Positions 8,344 to 18,266 of a stretch of 64,000 bases of DNA are shown piece by piece (the stretch's first letter is position 1; each line of letters begins with the position of its first letter). The translations under genes were made by a program, and so were the position numbers. The stretch comes from Flavobacteriales bacterium. GTDB lineage: Bacteria; Bacteroidota; Bacteroidia; Flavobacteriales_F; PHOS-HE28. Location of the stretch: NCBI GenBank assembly GCA_016721005.1, contig JADKJM010000019.1, forward strand, positions 496,001 through 560,000, written 5' to 3'. The notes beneath the pieces are model-generated. The model saw only the letters and a list, made by a program, of their open reading frames with translations, made no database searches and was not told the DNA's origin.

Positions 8344-10290
8344 ATGAGCGACCCAAGCGCCGCCTACCCCCTGCTTAACCGGATCGCGTTCCCCGAGGAC
8401 CTGCGTCGGTTGGAGGAGGACCAGCTTCAGCAGGTGTGTACCGAGCTGCGGAACTACATCATCGATCTGGTGAGTGTGAAGGGCGGCCACTTCGGTGCCA
8501 GCCTCGGCGTGGTGGAACTCACGGTGGCCCTGCACTACGTCCTGAACACACCATACGATCAGTTGGTCTGGGACGTGGGCCATCAGGCGTACGGACACAA
8601 GATCCTCACCGGTCGGCGGGAGGTCTTCCACACCAACCGCATCCACAAAGGACTCAGTGGGTTCCCCAAGCGGAGCGAAAGCGAGTACGACACGTTCGGG
8701 GTGGGGCACAGTTCCACTTCCGTCGGTGCCGCATTGGGCATGGCGGTGGGAAGTAAGTTGAAGGGAGAGAAGGACCGGCAAGTGGTGGCCGTGATCGGCG
8801 ATGGTGCCATGACGGCCGGTATGGCGTTCGAGGCGCTGAACCACGGCGGCACGGCGAACACCGACTTCCTCGTGGTGCTTAACGACAATTGCATGAGCAT
8901 CGACCCGAACGTCGGTGCCTTGAAGGAATACCTCACGGACATCACCACCAGCCACACCTATAACAAGGTGAAGGACGAGGTGTGGAAGTTGCTCGGCAAG
9001 CTCAGCAAGTTCGGTCCGAACGCGCAGGCCATCGCCCAGAAGGTGGAGGCCGCGGTGAAGACCGCCGTGCTGAAACAGAGCAACCTCTTCGAGAGCCTCA
9101 AGTTCCGCTACTTCGGCCCCGTGGATGGCCACGACGTGAACCATCTGGTGAAAGTGCTGCGCGACCTGCGCGACATTCCCGGTCCCAAGATCCTGCACAC
9201 GGTCACTGTGAAGGGCAAGGGCTATGCCCCGGCCGAAGCGGGCAACGCCACGGTCTGGCACGCACCGGGACTTTTCAACAAGGACACCGGAGAGATCATC
9301 AAGGTGGTGCCTAGGAGCCCGCAACCGCCCAGGTACCAGGATGTCTTCGGACACAGCATCGTGGAGCTGGCGGAGAAGAACCCGCGCATCGTGGGTGTAA
9401 CGCCCGCCATGCCTTCCGGCTGTTCGCTCAACATCATGATGAAGGCGATGCCCGATCGTGCGTTCGATGTCGGTATCGCGGAGCAACACGCAGTCACGTT
9501 CAGTGCAGGCATGGCCACACAAGGCATGGTGCCTTTCTGCAACATCTACAGTTCCTTCATGCAGCGCGCCTATGACCAAGTGGTGCATGATGTGGCCTTG
9601 CAGAAGCTGAATGTGGTCTTTTGTTTGGATCGTGGTGGCTTGGCCGGTGCCGATGGTCCCACGCACCACGGAGCCTTCGACATCGCATACTTCCGCTGCA
9701 TCCCCAACATGGTGGTGAGCGCACCGATGAACGAGGAGGAACTACGCGACCTCATGTACACCGCGCAGCTTCCCGATCAAGGCCCCTTCAGCATCCGCTA
9801 TCCGCGCGGCGAAGGCGTGATGACCGAATGGAAGACGCCCTTCAAGGAGATCAAGGTCGGCACTGGCCGGAAGGTCCGCTCCGGTCGTGACATTGCTGTC
9901 CTGAGCATCGGGCACATCGGCAACATCGCCGCAACGGGCATTGATGCGTTGGAGAAGGAAGGCTATTCCGTCGCGCATTACGACATGCGTTTCGCGAAGC
10001 CGATCGACGAGATGCTCCTGCACGAAGTGTTCGGCGCACACAAGCACATCATCACCGTGGAGGACGGTTGCATCATGGGCGGCATGGGCAGCGCTGTGCT
10101 GGAGTTCATGGCCGATCACGGATACCAAGCGCAAGTGAAGCGACTCGGCATTCCGGACCGCTGGATCGAGCACGGCAGCCAGAAGGACCTCTACATCGAG
10201 TGTGGGTTCGATGACAAGGCGCTCGTTGCGGCGGTGAAGGAGATGCTGCCGAACGCAGCCAGTAAGATGGGTTCGGGATTTCGGGGCTGA
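8344..10290 (+). CDS. dxs: 1-deoxy-D-xylulose-5-phosphate synthase
   Basis: First enzyme of the MEP isoprenoid pathway: it condenses pyruvate and glyceraldehyde-3-phosphate using thiamine diphosphate. It supplies IPP/DMAPP, which the idi/crt genes at 42.7-49.7 kb would use. The 648-residue protein has GHQAYGHKILTGRR, the ThDP/Mg motif GDGAMTAGMAFEALNHGG with NDN, the transketolase-like centre GLAGADGPTHHGAFD and the C-terminal domain EDGCIMGGMGSAVLEF. An in-frame upstream extension to 8281 exists, but ATG 8344 (MSDPSAAYPLLNRI) matches the family N-terminus. Confidence 0.96.
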   Translation: MSDPSAAYPLLNRIAFPEDLRRLEEDQLQQVCTELRNYIIDLVSVKGGHFGASLGVVELTVALHYVLNTPYDQLVWDVGHQAYGHKILTGRREVFHTNRIHKGLSGFPKRSESEYDTFGVGHSSTSVGAALGMAVGSKLKGEKDRQVVAVIGDGAMTAGMAFEALNHGGTANTDFLVVLNDNCMSIDPNVGALKEYLTDITTSHTYNKVKDEVWKLLGKLSKFGPNAQAIAQKVEAAVKTAVLKQSNLFESLKFRYFGPVDGHDVNHLVKVLRDLRDIPGPKILHTVTVKGKGYAPAEAGNATVWHAPGLFNKDTGEIIKVVPRSPQPPRYQDVFGHSIVELAEKNPRIVGVTPAMPSGCSLNIMMKAMPDRAFDVGIAEQHAVTFSAGMATQGMVPFCNIYSSFMQRAYDQVVHDVALQKLNVVFCLDRGGLAGADGPTHHGAFDIAYFRCIPNMVVSAPMNEEELRDLMYTAQLPDQGPFSIRYPRGEGVMTEWKTPFKEIKVGTGRKVRSGRDIAVLSIGHIGNIAATGIDALEKEGYSVAHYDMRFAKPIDEMLLHEVFGAHKHIITVEDGCIMGGMGSAVLEFMADHGYQAQVKRLGIPDRWIEHGSQKDLYIECGFDDKALVAAVKEMLPNAASKMGSGFRG

Positions 10291-10325
10291 TCCGGTCAGC
10301 CTTCAGTAACGCAAAGCGCGCCCGA

Positions 10326-10880
10326 TCACAACAAGGCAATGTGGAATCCGACACCGATAGTGATCGGTAGCAGATCCGCCTTCACCTCCACATCAGGGCG
10401 TGCTTTCACTGCTTCCCAGTCATCCAGCATCTCCTGTGATCGGATCGGGACGTTGATGGAGATCCGCCAATAGTTCCGGTCGTACCGCTGCTTGATCATC
10501 ACGCCACCGCCGAAGGTCGGTCCGTAGTAGATGCCATCCAACGATTCCTTGCCTTGCACATGGATCACCGCGTTGTAGCCGTACATCCCCACGAGGAATG
10601 GACTGGCTCGTCGCTTCCCCGGCAAGCGAAGCTCGACACCGCCGTTGTATCCTGCTCCGACCAAGGCCCAGCCTCCGCCGATGAACCCAGCGAAGTACGG
10701 CGCAGGCCAATAGGTCAGCCGCATTCCAACGATGCCTCCCACATCCTGACCTGTTCCAACCCCTACGTACACGCCGTTGTAGGCCTGCTTTTCCAGAGGA
10801 GTTGGTTGGACGTAGTCCTATCCTCCCGCGTTGTTCACGAGGATGATCGCGAGGATACTGGTCATAAGCACGTGCTTCAT
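10326..10880 (-). pseudogene. Small secreted/outer-membrane-like protein interrupted by an in-frame TAG
   Basis: From ATG 10880 the reading gives a signal-peptide-like start (MKHVLMTSILAIILVNNAGG), then TAG at 10818-10820. It continues in the same frame with YVQPTPLEKQAYNGVYVGVG and a glycine-rich, alternating hydrophobic body (FIGGGWALVGAGYNGGVELR, IYYGPTFGGGVM) to GVGFHIALL. The pattern and the terminal aromatic/hydrophobic strand suggest an 8-10 strand outer-membrane barrel or surface protein; the family is not recognised. The amber codon is either a real inactivating mutation or a base error. The gene follows the T9SS gene at 11890 by about 20 bp. Confidence 0.5.
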
Positions 10881-10900
10881 CTCTCGGGCTTGGGTCGTTG

Positions 10901-11890
10901 CTACCGCTTGGTCAGTCGTGAACTACCAAGGGTCCCGTTCGTGCCGATCCAACTCAGTGTGTATTGACCGGAAGGCACATCCGTCATGCTCAGTGTCATG
11001 CGCCGTTTCTCCGGTGATGTGAACTCGACCGACCACTGTTTGCTGATCTGGCCGCCGGCATCCACCAGTTGGATCACCGTGCGGTCTGCGCGCAACGCAG
11101 GCAGATCCACAATGATCTGATCCTCGCATGGGTCGGGGAAGGGATGCAGTTCCACGGGCCGGAAGAGCGCGGCCGGGTCATCGCGCCACGAACCATCGAG
11201 CCAGCGCATGTAGCGTTCCGGTGGCGGCCATCCGAAGCGCTCCACTACAAGTAACAATGGCATCGGGGTTTGGTCGCAATACCACGCATAGCGCACTTCG
11301 CGCAGGTGGATCGTCTTTGGATCGGCCTTCGAAGTGACCGTAAGTTCATACCGCACGCGCAGCACATTGTTCACAATGCCATAAGGCATCACCAATGTTC
11401 CATAGGAATCGGCTTGCGCATTCAAGGAGGTCACGCGCATATCGATGCGGCCGGCGCCGGTCACAGCAGCCACGCCCGAATCCGACCAAGCGCTCAAGTA
11501 TGAACACGGAAGGTCCAGGATGGGAAGCGGCGGATCGAATCGGACGAGTGCATTGTCTGAATAGGCACCCAACCAATAGAGCGCGGTGTCACCTGCTTGG
11601 TAGTATGACGTCGGTTCGCCCGGAACGGCAAGCACCAGCGCCTTTGCAGGGAATGCGCCCGCGCCCGGAGCGATATCCGTGGTGGTCCACTGATAGGGTA
11701 CGATAGTGCCATAGGGCAGCGCACTGAGGTCCCACTTCATGGCGATGCCCGGTCGGCCAGCAGGAAGAAAGGGGATGTCGTGGTATCCGAAGATGGATCC
11801 GGTGACCGGGATGGCACGTTGGTCCAAGGTCGGTTGCGCCGAAGCGGAAAGGGAAACGACCAACGCGCAAAGGGTGATGGATCGGATCAT
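10901..11890 (-). CDS. Secreted protein with T9SS type A-like C-terminal sorting domain
   Basis: 329 residues with a clear signal peptide (SITLCALVVSLSASAQ). The body is unrecognised, rich in aromatic and beta-type sequence (residues 25-245). The C-terminal domain begins around HPFPDPCEDQIIVDLP and ends DVPSGQYTLSWIG then LTKR, typical of type IX cargo that is exported and often anchored to A-LPS. The function of the body is unknown. It is probably co-transcribed with the broken gene at 10326-10880. Confidence 0.75.
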   Translation of the reverse strand: MIRSITLCALVVSLSASAQPTLDQRAIPVTGSIFGYHDIPFLPAGRPGIAMKWDLSALPYGTIVPYQWTTTDIAPGAGAFPAKALVLAVPGEPTSYYQAGDTALYWLGAYSDNALVRFDPPLPILDLPCSYLSAWSDSGVAAVTGAGRIDMRVTSLNAQADSYGTLVMPYGIVNNVLRVRYELTVTSKADPKTIHLREVRYAWYCDQTPMPLLLVVERFGWPPPERYMRWLDGSWRDDPAALFRPVELHPFPDPCEDQIIVDLPALRADRTVIQLVDAGGQISKQWSVEFTSPEKRRMTLSMTDVPSGQYTLSWIGTNGTLGSSRLTKR

Positions 11891-11940
11891 CCTGCCAAGC
11901 TACATGCTCGCGCGTTCATGGCAACGGACCCCGCGGAACT

Positions 11941-13365
11941 TCAACGAGGCACTTGCACGAATCCCTTTGCGGTCCAGATCAATAGCCGATCATTCGCGGT
12001 GACGTGCAAAGTGTCTTCACGATCCTCGGTGTTCAGGACGTTGATGACCGCATCATCCACGTGCGAAGGTGGAACCGCTTCCACCGCGTGGATCGCGGAA
12101 GCGTCCTTGCCCGCGAAGGTCAACGCTTCGCGGTAGCCGTGCCGAAGGATGAACGCGCCGTGATGATCACTCGGCAGACCGACGACGAGCAGCCGACCAT
12201 CAGCAGGTGGTATTGGTGTGCTCTGCACGATCCGCTCGATCGTCCGAGATGCTTCGATCCAATTCAAGTGGTTCATCCGCATCGCGATCACGGACCCGAC
12301 CAACAGCACGACCAACACGGTTACACGCATCCATCCGCGCAGCAAGGTGAAGACGACAAGTGCGATCAACAAGCAGAGGATCGCCGAAGGCAAATAGAGG
12401 AAGCGATCGCTCTCGCTGGTGCGCGTGCTCACACCGCCGATGATCGCCACGCCGCAGGCCAAGCCTGTGATCGCGGTCAAGACAAGCATCAGCTTCCGGT
12501 TCCCGGGTTCGTTGGCCGTTCGGCGGATCAGCAGGAAGACGGTCAGCGCCAAGGCTGAAGCCAAGGCTGCGAACAGCCACACCTGTTGTGATGGATCGTG
12601 GTTCGGAGGAAGGAAGAGCCGACCGATGACCTTGCCCGTACGATCCAAGTAGGAGACCACGCCTTCCCGAAAGAAGGACGCACCGTAGGTATTCGCCACA
12701 TGACCCGTGAGCATGGATCGCAAGAGCAGGTTCGATCCAGCGACCGCAGCGGCGAGCACCACCATCGTCCAGCGTACTCGGCGCTCGTTGTGTGATGCGA
12801 GAACAGCCAGCGGGACAAGCATGAGCGGCAGGAGCAACGCGAGCTCATAGCACATCGCGCCCAGTGCGCCGGAGATCCCCACCACCAAGCACCGCGTGAT
12901 CGGATCCGAATGGCTCGTTGCGGCGATCAGCGCCAGCAACGTGAACGAGGTGGCCATGGCCGTACTGCGACCGATGATCCACAGCTGCGGTTCGTTGTGG
13001 AACGGATAGCACACGAACAACAATGCGCCGATGAATGCAGGTGAACGCAGGGCGTCATCGCCGAACAGGTTGCGGCCGAGCAGGAAGACCAACCATGCAT
13101 TGAAGCCGAGCAGCAATACGTTGATCGAACGGAACGCGATAGGCGATGGACCACTGACGAGGTAGTTGATGTAGAGCGTCCAATCCGGAAGTGGGCGGAA
13201 GAAGGAACCCGTGCCGAGGTCGCGTTTCTCGCCGATCCGGTGGAGCACGGAGAAATCATCCGAGAAGAAGGAGAGCCCCAGGACCGGGAGGTGCAATGCG
13301 AACGCGACCGCCACCAACAACAGGAGCGCGAGCCCGGAGCGGAGTAGGGGTGAGGTCAGGTTCAT
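11941..13365 (-). CDS. Polytopic GT-C-fold glycosyltransferase-like membrane protein
   Basis: 474 residues with about ten hydrophobic segments. The first periplasmic loop carries an adjacent Asp pair in LSFFSDDFSVLHRIGEK, the hallmark of GT-C enzymes that use lipid-linked sugar donors. The C-terminal about 100 residues are soluble (LLVVGLPSDHHGAFILRHG). Likely role: transfer of sugars to an envelope glycan or protein; donor and acceptor cannot be read. It is divergent from the similar gene at 13410, with a 44-bp gap that must contain both starts. Confidence 0.6.
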   Translation of the reverse strand: MNLTSPLLRSGLALLLLVAVAFALHLPVLGLSFFSDDFSVLHRIGEKRDLGTGSFFRPLPDWTLYINYLVSGPSPIAFRSINVLLLGFNAWLVFLLGRNLFGDDALRSPAFIGALLFVCYPFHNEPQLWIIGRSTAMATSFTLLALIAATSHSDPITRCLVVGISGALGAMCYELALLLPLMLVPLAVLASHNERRVRWTMVVLAAAVAGSNLLLRSMLTGHVANTYGASFFREGVVSYLDRTGKVIGRLFLPPNHDPSQQVWLFAALASALALTVFLLIRRTANEPGNRKLMLVLTAITGLACGVAIIGGVSTRTSESDRFLYLPSAILCLLIALVVFTLLRGWMRVTVLVVLLVGSVIAMRMNHLNWIEASRTIERIVQSTPIPPADGRLLVVGLPSDHHGAFILRHGYREALTFAGKDASAIHAVEAVPPSHVDDAVINVLNTEDREDTLHVTANDRLLIWTAKGFVQVPR

Positions 13366-13409
13366 GCGCTTCGGTCAAAGCTAGGCGGGGACTTGTCTAA
13401 GTTCGTGCG

Positions 13410-14873
13410 ATGCCGCGCCGCCATTTGCCCTGGTTGCTACTCGCCTTCGCGATCAGCGTGGCGGTGCGCGCACCCTTGCTCAACCGTCCGCTCAGCGTGC
13501 ATCACGAACTGTGTACGGCGTTGGTGCTGATCATCCTGCACAACTGGCACACCGACGGTTTCGCACACCACCATGGCGCACCGGCCATCACCTTCAGCGG
13601 ACCCGCGGACCTGATCCCGCCCGGCTATACTGATGCGCCCGGCTTGCACGATAGTGTGCTGTACTACCTCTCGCATCCACCGCTCGCGTACGATCTGCCG
13701 CATGTGCTATTCGCGTTGACAGGAAGCGAACCGAACGTGCTCGGGTTGCAAGTGTTCAACCTGTTCTTCCACCTGCTCACGGCGGTCGCGCTCTACTTGA
13801 TCGTGCGCGAGTTGCTGGTGAAGGACAGCACGCCATGGGCGCCGCTCTTTGCAGCGGTGCTCTACCTCTTCATGCCCGCGCCGCTATGGTTCCACGGCAA
13901 CGTTTACATGAGCGATATGTTCGTGCAGAATGCGTGGGTGTGGCACATCCTCGCGGTACTGCGCATGTACAAGAGCGGTGAACGCGGATGGCGGTGGCCG
14001 CTGCTTGCCGGGCTCACCTTGTTCATTACCACATGCATCAGTTGGCCGGGTGTGTGGGCGGGCGTTGTGTTGTTCGGTATTGCGGCGTTCAGAAGGATGC
14101 GCTCGCGCAACGGACAGGAATTGCGCATCATGGTCATGGCTGTTCTTGGTGTCGGACTGGCCCTTGGCTACACCGCGTGGCGCTGGCTTCAGGTCGTGGA
14201 TGCGGATGCGCTCCTTGCCTATTTCACGGGCCGCTACGCCGATCGAGGAACGGTGGTGGATCACGGAACATGGTCGCACATCGTGCAATTGGTCGTGAAC
14301 TACCGCACCGGTTTCCTGCCGGTGATCCTGATAGTGTTCGTAGTTCTGGTCGTTCGCCGCCAAGCAGTTCGGGAAGCCTCAACCCAATGGCCACTGTTCC
14401 TTGCGCTAGCTGGTCTGCCCGTAGTGCTCGATCACGCGCTCTTGCTCCAGTACGCCGAGCACGATTTCGCGGCACTGAAGGGAGGAGTGTTGCTGTGTGT
14501 GGTCGGGGGCATCGGACTAGCCACGTTCCCAACGCGTTGGGCGATCCCGGGCCTATTGGTTGTCTGCCTTGGCGGCGTGCTGTATTTCTATCACACGAAT
14601 CCGTTGCGCAGTGCATGGGAAGGTTCCTATTCGCATGACTTGGGATCGGGTCACAACATCGCCTACAAGGCATTGTCGAACGAAACGGTATTCACCTTTC
14701 GATTCACCCCGGAGCCTCAAGCACAGTGGTACGCGAAGCGCACGCTCTTCCGGGTGGACAGCCTTTCGCAGGCGAAGGCATTGTTGCGCGCTCAGGGAAA
14801 CGCAACAGGTATCGTGGTTTGGCCCGATCCCATGTGCGTTGGATACATGACGGAACACATCACTGCGGAATAA
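13410..14873 (+). CDS. Polytopic GT-C-fold glycosyltransferase-like membrane protein
   Basis: 487 residues beginning with a membrane segment (WLLLAFAISVAVRAPLL) and a long periplasmic loop rich in His, Tyr and Asp (residues 40-95, including TDAPGLHDSVLYYLSHPPLA). About nine further helices and a soluble C-terminal tail follow. The architecture resembles dolichyl-phosphate-mannose-type or ArnT-like transferases. The family is inferred from topology and the SHPPLAYDLPHVLFAL segment. Its stop lies 3 bp from the end of the convergent gene 14877-16657. Confidence 0.6.
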   Translation: MPRRHLPWLLLAFAISVAVRAPLLNRPLSVHHELCTALVLIILHNWHTDGFAHHHGAPAITFSGPADLIPPGYTDAPGLHDSVLYYLSHPPLAYDLPHVLFALTGSEPNVLGLQVFNLFFHLLTAVALYLIVRELLVKDSTPWAPLFAAVLYLFMPAPLWFHGNVYMSDMFVQNAWVWHILAVLRMYKSGERGWRWPLLAGLTLFITTCISWPGVWAGVVLFGIAAFRRMRSRNGQELRIMVMAVLGVGLALGYTAWRWLQVVDADALLAYFTGRYADRGTVVDHGTWSHIVQLVVNYRTGFLPVILIVFVVLVVRRQAVREASTQWPLFLALAGLPVVLDHALLLQYAEHDFAALKGGVLLCVVGGIGLATFPTRWAIPGLLVVCLGGVLYFYHTNPLRSAWEGSYSHDLGSGHNIAYKALSNETVFTFRFTPEPQAQWYAKRTLFRVDSLSQAKALLRAQGNATGIVVWPDPMCVGYMTEHITAE

Positions 14874-14876
14874 CGA

Positions 14877-16657
14877 TCACTTCGGCTCCCACACCTCCAC
14901 GCGCAGATCGTCCACGCGTTGCGTGCCACCGTGCTGGTTCCAGATGTACACTTTCAAGTTGTCCTCAAGTGAGCGCACTTCGGGCGTGATGTAGTCGAAG
15001 GTGGTGGTGAGCCACGCGTTCTTCGGTGCGTTGGCCGGATCCCATGACAACGTCTTGTACTTGTACGTCTCGCCTTTATGGTGGAAGGTGCAAACCATCA
15101 CGGGGGGGCATTGGCGCTATCGGTGATGAAGAGCTTCGCGCTGATGCGCAACCACGCGTGGTCCTTCGAGGTGAGTTCATTGAACCGCAGATCCGGACCC
15201 GGTGTGAAGGGATCCTCGGCGGTCAATACGTACACGCTGTCCGCGCGATCGTCGAAGGTGTTCTCGTAGAGCACACGCATGGAATAGTCGCGTGTATCCT
15301 TAAGAACTTCTTCCTCGGTCAGTGGCCGGTCCACCAGGAGCAAGCGCTGTGCATCGGGTGGAACACTCGTTCGACCGAAGATGGCCGCATAGTACCCGGC
15401 CGTCATCCGTTCCTTGCTGATGACCCCGCGATTCCATTGCCAGGTCTGGAAGAGGTTGAGCATCACAACCAGCGATAATGCGACCCAAGCGATCATGCGC
15501 CACATGCGCAACGCTGGGGTCTGCTGGAGCAGGTAACCCAACGAGATAGCGAGCAGCACATACGCGGGCACCATACTTCGCGCACTGAAACTTCCGCCCG
15601 CGTACCACCAGTTGGTCCAACTCGAAACGATGTAGAGATCAAGGACCAGGAAGATGCCAATGACCCAGAAGAGATGCCGCGCGCGCTTCCAAAGGATCAC
15701 CATCCCAAGCATTGCCATCACCATCAGCGGTGTGTACACGAACCAGCCTTTCCGGAAACTGAAGAGGTAGTCAACGACGTGTGGTGCCGCGAAGTCGAAG
15801 CCCTCACCCGCATTCACGTATGAGTAGAAAAGCCATTCACCGGTGACCGCACGCCAATACAGCGGCTGCGGAAGAGCGGCGACAACGAAGGCTAGAAAAG
15901 CGATCAGCAGATGGGCCGGATGCTCTTTGATCGCGACCCACTTCCCGCGCAGACCATCGGCGCCGATCCACAGAAGTGGGATGAGTACACAGACCAGTTC
16001 GGACGGACGGACGAGCATGATCCATCCCACAAGCGCACCGATCGCCAGCGCGCTCTTCCAAGATGGTTTCGCGTGCCAACGGATCGTCGCCAACAACAAC
16101 CCGGCGTAAAGGGAGAAGAGCAATGGATGCGTGAGCAACGCACCATCCAGCGCAGCGAGATGTAGGTAGTTCGTTCCGAGGACCACAAGGACGAGCAACG
16201 CAGCAGCGAGCCGGTCATCGAAGAAGTGCAACAGCACCCTCCTCAACAGGAACAAACCGATAAGGACGTACAGCAACGTGCCATACGTCACCAGCACTTG
16301 ATAGGGTGCCGAGAAACCATCCGCCGGATAACCCAACGGCTCCGCTATAACATGCGCGATGAAGAACCACGGTGCGTACGCTACAGCCATGCCCGAGCTG
16401 TACTTGATCACACGCGATCCATCCGCGCCATCCACCAGTTGGTAAAGCGTGGTCGATGGGTCGTAGGTCGCCATCACCTCATCCAACCAGACGTGATCCT
16501 TCAACCCCGGATCATCGTGGATGAAGATGGCAGGGAGGTAGAGGTAGTAGCCGAAGACGTCCCAAGTGAGCGCGTGCTTTGTGGGTTGCGTGATGCGTAG
16601 CGCGAGCAGTAGTGCGCAGAGCGACCATACGGTGATGAGCGACCAGCGACTCGGCAT
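14877..16657 (-). CDS. Polytopic GT-C-fold membrane protein, frameshifted in a poly-G run
   Basis: The N-terminal 519 codons encode about ten transmembrane segments with a first loop containing DDPGLKDHVWLDEVMATYDP. The frame ends in NAPP-stop at a 7-G run (15102-15108). Adding one G continues the same protein for about 75 more residues, to FDYITPEVRSLEDNLKVYIW and VDDLRVEVWEPK. The full protein would be about 593 residues with a beta-rich periplasmic C-terminal domain. This is the third GT-C-like gene in 5 kb. The shift is most likely a homopolymer error. Confidence 0.65.
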
Positions 16658-16757
16658 GCGACGAATGTAGGAGCGAGATCGGGGCGAAGAGAAGGCACCT
16701 CACGTGTAGGCATGGATGACACAGAGCGCCAACGGCGAACAGCCTACAGCATCGCTT

Positions 16758-16789
16758 TCTCTGCGTTCCCCGCGCCTCCGCGTGAGAAC
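16758..16789. repeat. Single arm of the CGCAAAG repeat family downstream of accC
   Basis: TCTCTGCGTTCCCCGCGCCT then CCGCGTGAGAAC resembles the right arm of the palindromic repeats, with no clear partner arm nearby. It sits just beyond the accC stop and may be a decayed copy. Confidence 0.45.
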
Positions 16790-16800
16790 TCTTCTACTCC

Positions 16801-18144
16801 CTACGGCTTCTTCAACTTGAAATCCTCCAGGAACTTCGTCGTGAAGTTGCCCGCGCGGAACTGCTCATCCTGCATCAGTTGCAGGTGGAAGGGGATCGTG
16901 GTGTGTACGCCCTCGATCACGTACTCGCTCAATGCACGCTCCATCTTGGTGATGGCCTCTTCCCGCGTCTGTGCGCTCACGATCAACTTGCCGATCATGC
17001 TATCGTAGTTCGGTGGGATCGTGTAGCCTGCGTACACGTGCGTATCCACGCGGACCCCATGCCCACCCGGGCTGTGGTAGCTGGTGATCTTGCCGGGGTT
17101 GGGCCGGAAGTCGTTGAAGGGGTCCTCCGCGTTGATCCGGCATTGGATGCTGTGGCGCGTCGGTTCGTAGTTCAAGCCGCTGATGGGGATCCCCGCCGCG
17201 ATCTTGATCTGCTCGCGGATCAGGTCGTAGTCGATCACCTCCTCCGTGATCGTGTGCTCCACCTGGATCCGCGTGTTCATCTCCATGAAGTAGAAGTTCC
17301 TGTCCTTGTCCACCAGGAATTCCACCGTACCCACTCCTTCGTAATTCACACTCGCCGCCGCTTTGATCGCTGCCGCGCCCATCTTCTTGCGCAGCGCCTT
17401 GGTCATGAAAGGTGAAGGGGTTTCCTCCACCAACTTCTGGTGCCTGCGCTGGATCGAGCAATCGCGCTCGCTCATGTGGCAGAACGTGCCGTACTGGTCG
17501 CCTGCGATCTGGATCTCGATGTGCCGTGGCTCCAGGATGTACTTCTCCATGTACATGCCCGAGTTGCCGAAGGCCGCGCCAGCTTCTTGGCTTGCCTTAT
17601 CAAAAGCCTCTTGGAACTCCTCTTCCTTCCACACGAGTCGCATGCCCTTGCCGCCGCCACCAGCGGTCGCTTTCAGGATCACCGGATAACCGATCCGCTT
17701 CGCCTCCTTCTTCGCTACGGCGATGTCCGTGACCAAGCCTTCCGAGCCCGGGACGACCGGAACTCCTGCCGCGATCATGGTCGCTTTGGCCGTGGCCTTG
17801 TCGCCCATCGCCTCGATCTGCTCAGGCGTGGCACCGATGAATTTGATGTTGTGCTGCTGGCAGAGCTTGCTGAACTTGGCGTTCTCGCTCAGGAAGCCGT
17901 AGCCCGGATGGATCGCATCGGCGTTGGTGATCTCCGCCGCGGCGATGATCCGCACCATATTCAAATAGCTGTCCTTGCTCGGGGGCGGGCCTATGCACAC
18001 GGCCTCATCCGCGAAGCGCACGTGCAGGCTTTCCTTGTCGGCCGTGGAATAGACCGCCACGGTCTTGATGCCCATCTCGCGGCAGGTGCGGATCACGCGA
18101 AGCGCGATCTCTCCACGATTGGCTATGAGGATCTTCTTGAACAT
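16801..18144 (-). CDS. accC: Acetyl-CoA carboxylase, biotin carboxylase subunit
   Basis: ATP-dependent carboxylation of the biotin on AccB, the first committed step of fatty acid synthesis. The 447-residue ATP-grasp protein has the N-terminal IANRGEIALRVIRTCREMGI, the glycine-rich lid KATAGGGGKGMRLVW (residues 160-175), ERDCSIQRRHQKLVEE, and the catalytic segment MEMNTRIQVEHTITE. Normal length. Last gene of the yceD-rpmF-plsX-fabH-accB-accC cluster; the 122-bp gap to accB holds a palindromic repeat. Confidence 0.96.
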   Translation of the reverse strand: MFKKILIANRGEIALRVIRTCREMGIKTVAVYSTADKESLHVRFADEAVCIGPPPSKDSYLNMVRIIAAAEITNADAIHPGYGFLSENAKFSKLCQQHNIKFIGATPEQIEAMGDKATAKATMIAAGVPVVPGSEGLVTDIAVAKKEAKRIGYPVILKATAGGGGKGMRLVWKEEEFQEAFDKASQEAGAAFGNSGMYMEKYILEPRHIEIQIAGDQYGTFCHMSERDCSIQRRHQKLVEETPSPFMTKALRKKMGAAAIKAAASVNYEGVGTVEFLVDKDRNFYFMEMNTRIQVEHTITEEVIDYDLIREQIKIAAGIPISGLNYEPTRHSIQCRINAEDPFNDFRPNPGKITSYHSPGGHGVRVDTHVYAGYTIPPNYDSMIGKLIVSAQTREEAITKMERALSEYVIEGVHTTIPFHLQLMQDEQFRAGNFTTKFLEDFKLKKP

Positions 18145-18159
18145 TATCAGGTGAATTGG

Positions 18160-18261
18160 CCGCAGAGGCGCAAAGGCGCGGAGAACGCGCTTCTCATTCC
18201 ATTCTTTGCGGCATTACCATCTCGCTTCATTGACCTCTCTGCGTCTTTGCGCCTTTGCGGC
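18160..18261. repeat. Intergenic imperfect palindrome (CGCAAAG family) between accB and accC
   Basis: The left arm CCGCAGAGGCGCAAAGGCGC at 18160 pairs with the right arm CTCTGCGTCTTTGCGCCTTT then GCGG ending by 18260; unit about 102 bp. It fills almost the whole accB-accC gap, so it would lie in the 5' leader of accC within the operon transcript. Confidence 0.75.
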
Positions 18262-18266
18262 GAAAA

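Noticed and set aside
8332..9669. 445-codon minus-strand ORF opposite dxs
   Set aside because: Shadow frame; composition mirrors the dxs codons and there is no start context.
10818..10820. Pyrrolysine or other recoding at the in-frame TAG
   Set aside because: No accessory genes or RNA structure for recoding are visible, and a base change is simpler.
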